Positions 55,201 to 64,000 of a stretch of DNA of 64,000 nt are shown here, piece after piece (the stretch's first letter is position 1; each line of letters begins with the position of its first letter). The notes beneath the pieces were generated by a model that was given only the letters and a program-made list of their open reading frames with translations, searched no databases and was not told where the DNA came from. The DNA is from Syngnathus acus (lineage: Eukaryota; Chordata; Actinopteri; Syngnathiformes; Syngnathidae), in NCBI RefSeq assembly GCF_901709675.1, contig NW_023590230.1, positions 62,001-126,000 on the forward strand. The letters are read 5' to 3'. Made by a program: the position numbers and the translations under genes.

Positions 55201-58200
55201 GAATGGTGTCGTTCCAAAATGCGCCTCATGGGCTCAATGAGCGGGTCAGTAAAGCGCATCTCTGGAAGATCCACCTAAGAGCACCCCAATCCACTGACTC
55301 TTTCAAAACCGGACTTAAAACTCACCTCTTTACTCTAGCATTTCCGTAATTCCTGTTCCCATATCCTGGTTGTCGTCCAGTTGTTTTATACTTGTCCTTG
55401 CTTTGTTTTCTTGTTTTTACTTGCCATGTAGCACTTTGAGATTCCTCCGAATGTAAAGTGCGTTATAAATATAATGTATTATTATTATTATTAGATCCTG
55501 TTCCACCTTTGCCTTGGGTCCACAGGTTACGTCAGGTCTCTGCCCTCTCTGTGGTTGGGCGCCGATGTCTCCACCACGGAAGATGACGCCCAATGGACTG
55601 ACGGATCCCCGTTCACTTACAGCCACTCGAGTGCAGGTCGGTCTGAAAGCATGTCTGATGCTTGTCGGCTGCACTTTGGAGGAACGGCGCAGCGCTGAGA
55701 TCTTGTCTCCCTCCCTCTAGGTGACCCCGAAGAGGGGAAGTGTCTTTCCTTATTCACTGACAGCGGCGCCTGGAAGCACGACACGTGCGACAAGAAGAGA
55801 AGCTACGTCTGCAAGAAGATGAAAAAAGGTGAGTAAGTTGTGATGCTCCGCTGGCCGTCATCGTGCATTGACGTCCGTCTGTGCCCTGACGTCCGTCTTT
55901 GCCCTGACGTTTGTCTTTGCCCCGACGTCCGTCTTTGCCCTGACGTCTGTCTTTGCCTTTCCTCTTGCAGGAGTGGCAGAACCTTTGCTGTCTTCTGACG
56001 GTAAGTAGCCTGACAAAATTAGTCACAAATTCTGTGCAATTGTTCTTATTTTATTAAGTACGCAAATGTACTTGAATGTTTTTCGCGTTGACTCGCATGT
56101 GGCAATGTTTGTTTCACAACCGTGCTTTATAAAGGTGATTTTTTTTTTTAGGGATCATTTAGAATTGTAAACGTCTCTGATGCCATTGGGCTAACCCAGT
56201 GCTTCTCAATTATTTTCTGTGATGCCCCCCCCTAGGGAGAAGAAAATATTTCGCGCACCCCCCCCTTCCATGTTATTAACATTAAAAAAAAACAAAAAAT
56301 AAATAAAAAAAGATCAACTTACAATAAAGAATAACTTTATTATTAACATTGTTTTTAGTCTGTAACAGATCAAAGTGCATCACTGCCTGAAATTAAAAAA
56401 TAAATTATAAGTATTCAAACTATAAACATTCTTGACCAACTGCCATTTTATGATGAAAAAAATACATCCATCTATCCATCCATTTTCTTTACCGCTTAGT
56501 CCCCACGGGGGTCGCGGGCGTGCTGGAGCCTATCCCAGCCGTCGTCGGGCAGTAGGCGGGGGACATCCTGAACCGGTTGCCAGCCAATCACAGGTCACAC
56601 AGAAACAAACACCCATACGCACTCGCACTCACACCTAGGGACGATTTGGAGTGCTCAATCGGCCTACCAAGCATGTTTTTGGGATGTGGGAGGAAACCGG
56701 AGTGCCAGGAGAACCCCCACGCGGGCCCGGGGAGAACATGCAAACTCCACACAGGGAGGGCCGGAGGTGGAATCGAACCCGCACCCTCCTAGCTGTGAGG
56801 CGGACGTGCTACCCAGTGCGCCACCGAGCTGCAATACAAATAAATACAAAAAAAATAAAATAAAATAATAATAAACATACATAATATTAACAGCAATAAA
56901 TAAGATTCAATTCAAAGTAATCAGCAACATTAACTCAGGAGCACAATATATAAAAGAATGTAACCTACAAAACAAAAATGAATAAAACAATTTGTGCTGT
57001 TCTTTAATCAAAATGAGGCAGCATTCCACGGCTGCAGGTAGTATCAGCTCTTCTGCAATGGTGTTTTTTTTTTTTGGTTTTTGTTTTGCACTGAGCAATA
57101 TGGTACGCTGCTTTAAACGATGCTTACAGTGCTTGCTGATTGACTAAAGTAGCATTCACAAAGTGGGATGATTGTTGGCAACCCTGCTCAACATTTTTCC
57201 ACGGTGTCCCACTGCACTTTTTTTCGCCTTCTCTGTGCTACCGCCACCTACTGCAGTGGATGTCTAATTACCCTTTCATCCAGTACAGCCAAAAGAAAAG
57301 CATGTTCCCTGGTGTCACACGCGCCCCCCTTGGTATCGCGCCGCACTGGGCTAACCTATCAAGTCGAGTCCCGGATCTTCCAATTTGCCCGAGAAAATGT
57401 AGATTTGGCCAACCGTGACCCGCAAATTAGCCTTTGCTCAAAATGGTGGACTGAAGGGCAAAAACAGGTGTGTGCTCTGATCTGTTCCCCAAATTTTGCC
57501 CTCAGCCAACAAGTGTGCTCCCGGGTGGCTCGAGCTCGACTCCAGCTGCTACAAGAAGGTGGTGAAGCCCAACGGTTGGCTGGGGGCCTGGCACCACTGC
57601 GTCTGGGAGGGCGGCGACCTGCTCTCCATCACCACCTCGGCCGAGGAGTACTTTGTGAAGGACACCATGGGCGAGGGCACCCGCTTCTGGCTGGGACTCT
57701 CCAACCAGGTGAGACGGAAGCGCAAGCAGTCGTGGACTCTGCAGCAACAACTGGAACCGTTTTCTTCCCCCCCCCCCCCCAGAAATGCGACGACGTCTGG
57801 TGTCGCTTTGAAGGTGGGAGCCAGAAGCTGACCTGGTCCGATGGCGAGACAATGAACCACACCAACTGGGCCTCAAATCAACTCGAAAGGTAAGCCGTAA
57901 CAACTTTGCATGCTGTTGTCAGGCGGAGACGCGTAAAGGTTCTGGAACCAATTTTGAGAAGGACCACTCAAGGAAAATGCCTTTTTTTTTTATCTACCGA
58001 CAGCGCCAACGTTTCGTCCTGCGCCTACGTCAACCAAGGGGGAAGGGGTGAGCCCGGCAACTGGAGGTCTGGCTCCTGTGATTCCTCGTTGGCCTACATG
58101 TGCAAACGGCCGCTGAGTAAGCCTCCACGTCTGCGGTCACTTTGCCGTTGAAAGGCGCAAACGGTCTTTTTTTTTTTTTGCAGGCTGCCCGAAGGGACGG

Positions 58201-61200
58201 ACGTGTTCCCCCAAAGGTGGTCTTGCTGTAGTGGAGAGTGAGTTGCAGCACGCTTATTTGCACTTTAACCATGTGGTCATGGTTTCCTCCTCAATGTTCT
58301 CCATTGTGGCCTCAGCTTCCACCTGCGACACGGGCAACCTACTGTATGGCGATCATTGCTACTTTTACTCAAAGCTGTACAAAGATTGGGAGGATGCCGA
58401 GAAGTTCTGTGTTGCCCAGAAAGGCCACCTGGCTAGCGTCCACTCATGGCAAGAGGCTCAATTCGTGTTTGGTGAGCGCTAAGACGAACCGCCGCAGTCG
58501 TCGGTCCCACAAAGCTGCCGTCATTTAGCCGAAGCTCTTCTTGCCCTGAAGCTCTTGTTGTCCTTCCTTTCCTCAAGATCACTCGCAAAGCGTTTGGTTT
58601 TCTTGGCTGGGACTGAAGAAGAAAAGCAACGACTATGAGTATAGTGACGGAACAGCTTTTGTAAGTAAATTGTTGACGGACTTTGGAAAAGTCATTCTGC
58701 ACGAGCTAGGTTGGGAAAGTTGAAATTTGAGCACAACAATTGCGCGGAGGAAGGGCGTTGGGAAGCCGAGAGTCCAACACCCTCATGTCGTCCGCAGGAC
58801 TACAAGGTCTGGCAAGATGACACCACGAGGGACTGCGCATTCCCAAATTCTGTTGGGAAGATCGGCGGCAGCCCCTGCACAACGAAGCGGCCATTTGTCT
58901 GCAAAACAGGTGCAAAAATGTCCCTCCTGAGCGCTCCTTCATGCACTTGCTCATTCGCCCTCCTTTACCATGCAGCCAAGCGTGGAGGGCCTCGACAGCT
59001 GCCACCATTAGTCAGCCAACAGGGTAGGTGTCTCGCACTGCCGCCGTCTTCTACGCGGTCTTATGCTGTTTTGCCTTCCTGCGCCGTCTATCTCGCAGGC
59101 TGGACTGACAAATGCGGCTGGTGGCTGGACGACCCCTCGGACGACTTCTGCTACCTGATGATCCGCCAGCCCACCAAGACCTGGCAGGAGGCGCAAGCCG
59201 ACTGCAAAGGCCGCCAAGGGAACCTGCTCAGCATCGCCGACTCGGACGAGCAGGGCTTCGTACGCGGTAGGAGGCCATGAATTAAAATATATTGGCCATA
59301 AACAAGTGGATCAATTCTTATTCTCCAACATGAAGCAAACGAGAAATAGAAGCTAAAGTAAATTGAAAAAGGCGTCATGTCTTCGTACGCGGTCTTCATA
59401 CGGCCATGAATTTGCTAAGTCTTTGAGAAAAACCTTTTTTTCCTGCTACGCCTTCCTTTCCAACTCAAAACCTGATAAACCCGAGCGAGATATGGCCAGC
59501 GTTGCTCGGTTGTTGTTGTTTTTTTTGTTGTTTCACTCTCTGTTGCAGTCTTGTTAGCGCTTTGTCACGGCTGTGCCGCACCCATCAGGTTGTAGTGCAG
59601 AGTCAAGTGTGAGTCGTTTTGGAATAATCTTGCATGTTCTCCTTGGGATCCAAAGGTATCGCCAAGCTTCTGGCGATGAATGATGACGCCTCCCTGTGGT
59701 TGGGCGCCGACGCCTCCATCAAGCGTGACGGCGACAAGTGGACTGACGGATCCCCCTTCTCTTACCTCCGCTCGAGTGCAGGTCGGGCTGAGGCGGTTGT
59801 CAGCTGCACTTTGGAGGAACGGATGAGCGCTCAGATCTTGTTTGCCTCCCTCCCTCCAGGTGTCCCTGAAGGGGGGAAATGTCTTTTCATGCTCACTGGC
59901 AGCGGCGACTGGAAGCGCGACACGTGCGACAAGAAGAGAGGCTACGTCTGCAAGAAAAGAGGTAAGTGAGATGTGACGCCCCGCGGTGGACCGTCATCAC
60001 GTGTCGACATCCACTTTCTGGTTCCCGCTTCTAGGAAAGACACATCAGCTGCCGCCACATGACGGTAAGTCGCCTTCAACGTCTGTGTAAAAAAAGACGG
60101 AGAGAAGTCAACGGTTGTGCTCTCACAGGCTACAAGAAGAAGCTTGTCTGCCAAGACGATTGGAAATCCCTCGAATGTCCCGATGAAAGAGTCATCCGCA
60201 TACGGTCGGCTTTCCATGGACGGGAGCGTGGCGACGTCTGTCCGAGTGGCGGCGGATCACGCGGTAAGAATCCTCCAGTGGCATCGTTGTTTTTGGCTCG
60301 CTGTCCTGGAGCCGTTTCTGTCACGAGGTTTTCACACGCCGTCAGCGTTGGCGGTAACTCGTTTGTAACATATAACTCAATATAAAAATGCATGGACGTG
60401 TGAGCGATGGCAATAGAAAATGTTTATTTGACCTTTTCTTGAATAAAAATAGAAAACGATGAAAAAGAGCTAGGCCGGGCGCTTTTTGGATTCCTCTTTT
60501 TCTAATAGTCATTAACCATTAAAATCCCCTACGTCCTGTGACAAGTTGAAGTCAGTATGTAAGTGTGCGAATAAAATGCGCGTGAAATGGTGGTGTGTTG
60601 TCACTTGCAGATGACTGCAGGGTGGAAGGGGCTCTCCGTCACTTCAGAGGATTGTGTGACAACTATCAGATTTGCCCCATTTACCCCATTTCCCTTACGG
60701 TTACGGGCTCCTGCCCTGGTGTCTCCAAATACCTCCGCGTCGTCTACAGCTGTGAGAAGAAAGGTGGGCTTCACATCCTGACACTTGCCGATGATGTGCA
60801 AGGAAAGAATCCAACGGATCCCCAGATAGAGCGTCGGCTAGGAACGGGTGACCAGACATGAGAATGAATGAGCGAGCGTGCCTTCCACATTGTCTTTTTT
60901 TGTCTTTCCTCAGTGTGTCTTGATAGTCTGGGCATCGCTGACGGGAGAATCCCAGACTCCTCTTTTTCCGCCTCTTCCTCTGCGATCAATGCCAAACCTC
61001 ACAAAGCGCGTCGGGGGGGCAGCGGTTGCTGGAGACCCTCCGAAATGTGTACGTAAAAACAAAAGTTGTGGTTTGGTATCCTGAGCAATGGAATTCCTTC
61101 CGCCCTCAGTCGGCAGCTGGATCCAGGTGAACCTCGGTCAGAACTTCAAGGTGACAGGCATTGAGACCCAGAGCTGTACATACCGATTGCAAAGTTCCAG

Positions 61201-62689
61201 CGTATTTGCGATGCAGTTCAGTATTGACGGAATGACTTGGTATGACCACCCAAAGCAGGTGAGTGGCCGCTGACTCTCGACTTTGTCGTCCAGGCTGCAG
61301 TCGTTCCTTGCAAACGCGTGTGTTTTGTTTCCAGCCTTCTGTGGGGACGTATATTCTAACCAGGCCCGTGTTCGCCCAGTACGTCCGCCTCCTGCCAAAG
61401 TTTTTGGGCCTACGCTTTGACGTCTTAGGGTGCACGTCTGACGACACCCCTCGCAGTGAGTACGACGTTTGGAGTGCAGTGAGAAACTAGCAAGAAACGG
61501 GCTTTGATTTTCCCTTCTGACCCACAGACATCTTATGCAGCAGCACAGCCGCCAACCTCGGCCTCAACGGTTCAATGACGTGAGTCGGACTTGATAAGAC
61601 GTTTCTTGCCGAAAAGCCTCCTCCTTACTAGACAAACTACTTCCGCAGGGTGCGGTGCCCACTGGGCTGCGCCCAAGCCGGCTACAAGGTCTACGGAACA
61701 CGGCTCTACGACCAAGTATGTTAATTACCGCACGACCTGCAAGCGGAGTTCTTGTTCTATGTCTGAGACGTTCTCTGAGTGCAGGACTCAAACATCTGCG
61801 CGGCCGCTATTCACTCGGGCATCATTGAGATTGGAGGAGATGTGACTTTGCTGAAGACACTGCCACAGAAAGCCTACAACGGCTCCACCTGTAACGGAAT
61901 CACCTCAAAAGTGTGCGTGCTCCGCTTTCACTGGCGAGTCCACTTAAAGATGCCCGGCTCATTCTCACTTTACTGTCTGCAGATATGTTAACAAATTGGC
62001 TCCGTCTCCGTCTTACACTTTTGCTGACACGGGTGAGTAGAATGTCCAGAATAGAAAGCATTTCTTCACGTGACGCTATCTTGCACGCAGAGCCGAGATG
62101 CTTGGGACCTGACTGGGAGGAGTTTGCGGACTTCTGCTACAAACGTTTTGATGATACAAAGAAGTGGTACGACGCTCAACACTTCTGCAGGAGTCTCGAT
62201 GCAGAGCTGGTGTCTATCCTCTCCGAGGCTGAGCGGGATTGGCAGCACGACCTCGTGAAGCTTGGTGCGTGCGCGCTAAGCGTCGCTCACATCGGCTCGA
62301 TATCTGCCATATCTGGAAAACGAATGAGAGCTCTGTTGCCGTTTGTCCTCTGCAGCCCCTGGAAACACGACGTGGACCGGACTGAACGACCTGGTCAATC
62401 GCGGCAGATTCGTGTGGTCGGACCGCCAGAAGGTGACCTTCACAAACTGGGCTCCGGGAAAACCTACCGGCCTGATGGAGAATTGCGTGGCCACCTTGAG
62501 CCAGGTAGGTGCAGAAAAGATTGACCCGCTCGCCGAAGACAAGTTTAGATTTAAAATCGATCTCATTTTGACTTTCAGTCTGGCAAATGGAAGAAGATGT
62601 CCTGCATGGAATTAAACGGCTACGTGTGCAAGATGCCCACAGCGCGTTACACGCGGGATATAAAAGGCGCCAATGGAAGTTGCGAGTAA
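46626..62689 (+). CDS. secreted mosaic polylectin: 9 CTLDs, SUEL, discoidin, LCCL, CTLD (49 predicted coding exons, 1786 aa)
   Basis: I traced 49 coding exons by splice sites and conserved domain cores. Every junction is GT-AG and every phase agrees; the sum is 5361 nt with one stop (TAA, 62687). Order: signal peptide (residues 1-20); three tandem triplets of C-type lectin-like domains (21-450, 451-878, 879-1312); SUEL/galactose-binding lectin (1313-1408); F5/8C discoidin (1409-1543); LCCL (1544-1642); final CTLD (1643-1786). The C-terminus (GANGSCE) has no membrane span or GPI signal, so the product should be secreted. The repeated CTLDs recall mannose-receptor-type proteins, but there is no ricin or FN2 domain and no anchor. 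Function is unknown; a multivalent glycan- or microbe-binding secreted lectin is an inference. The alternative is two genes wrongly joined, which the phase continuity argues against. Confidence 0.8.
46687..48825 (+). other. intron 1 with AT-rich and GATT repeats
   Basis: This 2.1-kb intron contains an AT-rich run of ATAAT-type repeats (about 47400-47870) and a pure (GATT)n tract at about 48072-48155. Open frames here have no recognisable domains. I found no additional in-phase exon, though a small one cannot be excluded. Confidence 0.65.
50099..50388. repeat. intronic minisatellite, three units of about 94-98 bp
   Basis: Units begin GGGTTAGTTGCT at 50099, 50193 and 50291 and include CCAGGGCGGGCAC and TTCATACTACT. 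They lie in the intron between the second and third exons of CTLD-1b and are absent from the paralogous introns of triplets 2 and 3. Confidence 0.8.
50982..52490 (-). pseudogene. intron 10 with decayed LINE reverse-transcriptase fragment
   Basis: On the minus strand, 51754-52038 encodes WLRSYLSNRQQFV, a conserved reverse-transcriptase segment. 51551-51592 encodes LPYLNYCVEIRGNT, typical of the C-terminal part of Rex/Jockey/CR1-type LINEs. Stops and frameshifts separate them, so this is a dead fragment of roughly 1 kb. A CA/TA microsatellite lies at about 52214-52243 and a T run near 52138. The same intron is short in the paralogous triplets. Confidence 0.65.
55095..55525 (+). repeat. intron 22: GATG microsatellite and L2/CR1-type LINE 3' tail
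   Basis: A GGAT/GAAT-type microsatellite covers about 55120-55200. From about 55250 to 55495 the sequence resembles the 3' end of an L2/CR1-like LINE, with AACTCACCTCTTTACTCTAG, AAGTGCGTTATAAATA and a terminal (ATT)n tract. Only the 3' end is present. It is recognised by pattern only. Confidence 0.55.
55866..55960. repeat. 18-bp minisatellite in intron 24
   Basis: About five units of the form GACGTCCGTCTTTGCCCT lie just upstream of the exon at 55971. The corresponding introns of triplets 1 and 3 carry only one or two such units. Confidence 0.75.
56197..57348 (+). mobile_element. non-autonomous hAT-type element, 1152 bp, with 8-bp target duplication
   Basis: It starts CAGTGCTTCTCAATT and ends CGCGCCGCACTG, flanked by GGCTAACC at 56189-56196 and 57349-57356. 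The paralogous intron upstream of triplet 2 (about 53109-53130) lacks the element and reads through GGGCTAAGCTAACC, giving an empty site. The interior has no transposase; it is AT-rich and contains a nested SINE. Short CAGTGC inverted ends and 8-bp duplication fit hAT. Confidence 0.8.
56463..56836 (-). mobile_element. tRNA-derived SINE nested in the hAT element
   Basis: Read on the minus strand, a pol III A box (TGGCGCACTGGG, 56812-56823) and a perfect B box (GGTTCGATTCC, 56769-56779) lie at the head. A body with GTTCTCCTGGCACTCCGG follows and the tail is AAGCGGTAAAGAAAATGGAT with ATGG-type repeats. The tail resembles the end of the RTE-like LINE at 20553, the usual way SINEs borrow LINE machinery. 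There is no coding capacity. Confidence 0.78.
57506..60064 (+). other. polylectin CTLD triplet 3 (exons 26-37)
   Basis: CTLD-3a: 57506-57708, 57783-57889, 58004-58116. Linker: 58184-58237. CTLD-3b: 58316-58471, 58578-58660, 58798-58909. Linker: 58976-59023. CTLD-3c: 59099-59266, 59656-59781, 59860-59961. Linker: 60035-60064. The structure is the same as triplets 1 and 2. CTLD-3c has a slightly longer middle exon (126 nt against 120 and 111). The 389-bp intron 34 shows nothing recognisable beyond a segment shared with triplet 1. Confidence 0.78.
60129..60763 (+). other. polylectin SUEL/galactose-binding lectin domain (exons 38-39)
   Basis: Exons 60129-60263 and 60611-60763. The first half has LVCQDDWKSLECPDERVIRI followed by SAFHGR, and the second DDCRVEGALRHF then SCPGVSKYLRVVYSC. 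This is the Cys pattern and closing KYLxVxYxC motif of rhamnose/galactose-binding lectins of the sea-urchin egg lectin family, also found in latrophilins and some polycystins. The intron between them (347 bp) shows no other feature. Confidence 0.78.
60914..61455 (+). other. polylectin discoidin (F5/8 type C) domain (exons 40-42)
   Basis: Exons 60914-61048, 61110-61258 and 61335-61455. The sequence has the family landmarks: opening CLDSLGIADGRIPDSSFSAS, GCWRPSE, SWIQVNLGQNFKVTGIETQ, FSIDGMTWY and the closing YVRLLP ... LRFDVLGC. Discoidin folds bind phospholipid, glycans or extracellular proteins through their loops; the ligand cannot be predicted here. Confidence 0.82.
61528..62032 (+). other. 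polylectin LCCL domain (exons 43-46)
   Basis: Exons 61528-61579, 61649-61715, 61785-61912 and 61983-62032. Landmarks are VRCPLGCAQAGYKVYGTRLY, SNICAAAIHSGII, GGDVTLL and NGSTCNGI, matching the LCCL family (cochlin, Limulus factor C, DCBLD proteins). For exon 45 the donor at 61913 (GTGCGT) keeps the frame, whereas the GT two bases earlier would place a stop at the start of the next exon. Confidence 0.8.
62091..62689 (+). other. polylectin C-terminal CTLD (exons 47-49) and stop
   Basis: Exons 62091-62264, 62356-62504 and 62579-62689 encode a CTLD with WEEFADFCYKRF, WTGLNDL, FTNWAPGKP and GYVCKMP. It differs from the nine upstream CTLDs in exon pattern and sequence, so it has a separate origin. 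Canonical calcium/sugar motifs are not kept: GKP stands where EPN or QPD would be, and GKWKK where WND would be. The protein ends with a short basic tail and an NGS sequon. Confidence 0.8.
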
Positions 62690-63345
62690 TCATATGAATG
62701 CAATTGACCTTGCATGATCATTCTGCTTGGTTTACCATGCATTTTGATTGACTGATTGATTTACCATGCATTCTTATGATTGATTTACCATGCAGTAGTC
62801 ATCTTGTTAGAGTTACCATGTGTTATTATTCTGTTTAAGTTACCATGCATTCTTCTTCTTGACTTAACGTGATATTATGATTTACCATGTGTTATTATTC
62901 TGTAAGTTACCATGCATTCTTCTTCTTCTTGACTTAACGTGATATTATGATTTACCATGCATTATTATTATTTTGTTCAATTTACCATGCATTATTATGA
63001 TTGATGAACCATGCATTAGTCTTTTTGTTAGATTTACCATGTTATTATTCTGTTTAAGTTACCATGCATTCTTCTTTTTGACTTAACATGTGATATTATG
63101 ATTTACCATGCATTATTATTATTTTGTTCAATTTACCATGCATTATTATGATTGATTAACCATGCATTCTTCTTCTTGACTTAACATGTGATATTATTTT
63201 GTTCAATTTAACATGTTATTATTCTCTTAGATTTACCATGCATTTTCATAATTGATTTCTTATATTTCATTTACTTACCATGCATTATTATTCCATCTGT
63301 CATGTTTAATTGACCCCAAAAAAACAATAAAATAATAAAGACAAT
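62690..63345 (+). repeat. 3' region of the polylectin gene: AT-rich minisatellite and poly(A) signals
   Basis: From about 62720 to 63290 there are irregular tandem units built on TTTACCATGCATTATTATT and CTTCTTGACTTAACATG. AATAAA occurs at 63326-63331 and again at 63334-63339 and is the probable cleavage signal, giving a 3' UTR of about 0.65 kb. Confidence 0.7.
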
Positions 63346-64000
63346 TGGTGTCACCTGTTAACTCATTGAATAGTTTACTGTTTTGGACAGGGCAATTTTA
63401 TAATCTGGTCAATTAGATCATACTTTATTACTCCTGATGTACGAGTATTAGTCAGACCTCCTCATGACGCCATTTTGGTGCATTTTTGCATGGCTCTTTG
63501 TAACAATTTGGAAAAAAAGATGTACTCTATTGCTTTTGTAACAATTTGGAAAAAAAGATGTACTCTATTGCTTTCCACCGCATGAAATCCATCCATTGTC
63601 CTGAAGTGCTTATCCTCACGAGGGTCACGGCTAGCCTATTCCAGCTGGGGGCACATCCTGAACTGGGTGCCAGGCAGTGGCAGGACCCACATCATTCCCA
63701 TCACCCCCCTTCCAAAAAAAACAGAAAACAAGTAGGAGCGGTCAATCGGCCTATCATGAATGTTTTTGAAACGTGGGAGGAAACCTACGCATGCAAACGT
63801 GCAAACCCCACACGAGATGGCACTAAAGCCTGCGCTTAACGTACTGCACAAATCAAGCATTAGATATCAAAATCCCACCACACTAGTGTCATGTAAAAAA
63901 AAAAAAAAAAAAGTCAAGATGACAACCATGGAAACAAATTGATGGCATCATGACCCCTGACTGGTTCATGCAAAGATGTGCACTGCACTTTTGAAGCACT
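63346..64000 (-). repeat. intergenic end of window with an old SINE copy
   Basis: At about 63590-63840 a degraded relative of the SINE at 56463 is visible on the minus strand (ATCCATCCATTGTCC tail, CACATCCTGAACTGGGTGCC body, GGTCAATCGGCCTA). A 30-bp unit (TAACAATTTGGAAAAAAAGATG) is duplicated at 63501 and 63539. No gene is seen. Confidence 0.6.

Larger units (their letters stand above)
53270..56000 (+). other. polylectin CTLD triplet 2 (exons 14-25)
   Basis: CTLD-2a: 53270-53475, 53544-53650, 53771-53883. Linker: 53957-54001. CTLD-2b: 54070-54225, 54312-54394, 54617-54725. Linker: 54814-54861. CTLD-2c: 54927-55094, 55526-55636, 55721-55828. Linker: 55971-56000. Exon order, phases and boundaries are the same as triplet 1. 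Intron sequences adjoining exons are also alike (for example the CGTCCGCAG acceptor and TTTCCTCAAG acceptor), showing segmental duplication rather than ancient exon shuffling. Confidence 0.78.

Noticed and set aside
61911-61912. Donor two bases upstream for LCCL exon 45
   Set aside because: It would place an in-frame stop (TAA) three codons into the next exon; the GTGCGT donor at 61913 keeps the domain open.

Overview
The window is teleost fish genomic DNA. The evidence is vertebrate-style split genes with GT-AG introns, fish-type interspersed repeats (L1, an RTE-like LINE, hAT elements, a tRNA-derived SINE) and a complete Maverick/Polinton element. Splice structures are predicted from sequence only. 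Species is not determinable from what I can see.

Layout. (1) 1-1078: the 5' part of an L1 retrotransposon on the minus strand with an intact ORF1. (2) 1079-26208 and 42516-43948: a satellite array built from two unrelated tandem families. Family A has AT-richer monomers of about 148 and 186 bp. Family B is GC-rich with a 108-bp period. They alternate as a higher-order repeat (4382, 4197 and about 5430 bp between successive B blocks). A full-length RTE-like LINE with an intact 1059-codon ORF sits in the fourth B block, flanked by a 134-bp direct duplication. (3) 26209-42515: a 16.3-kb Maverick/Polinton (adintovirus-like) element inserted in an A monomer, with AG...CT ends, about 410-bp terminal inverted repeats (TIRs) and a 6-bp target duplication. 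Its recognisable genes are all open: chromodomain integrase, penton-like and major capsid proteins, two small basic virion-type proteins, adenain-like protease, packaging ATPase and protein-primed DNA polymerase B. It also has three unrecognised left-end genes and a four-exon spliced gene at the right end.

(4) 43949-44870: a hAT relic with a damaged BED finger at the edge of the satellite. (5) 44871-46625: intergenic sequence with a diverged local duplication. (6) 46626-62689: one large plus-strand gene that I reconstruct as 49 coding exons with fully consistent phases (5361 nt, 1786 aa). It encodes a secreted mosaic lectin: signal peptide, nine C-type lectin-like domains arranged as three tandem triplets, a SUEL/galactose-binding lectin domain, a discoidin (F5/8C) domain, an LCCL domain and a tenth C-type lectin-like domain. 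It has no transmembrane segment. (7) 62690-64000: its 3' region with an AT-rich minisatellite, poly(A) signals and an old SINE copy.

The Maverick gene order suggests coordinated expression. Morphogenesis genes converge from both sides on a shared poly(A) region near 35.03 kb. One identical 27-bp TATA-containing promoter core occurs in both TIRs and again in front of the first left-end gene. The two most interesting items are the mosaic polylectin and the apparently intact Maverick with its spliced accessory gene.
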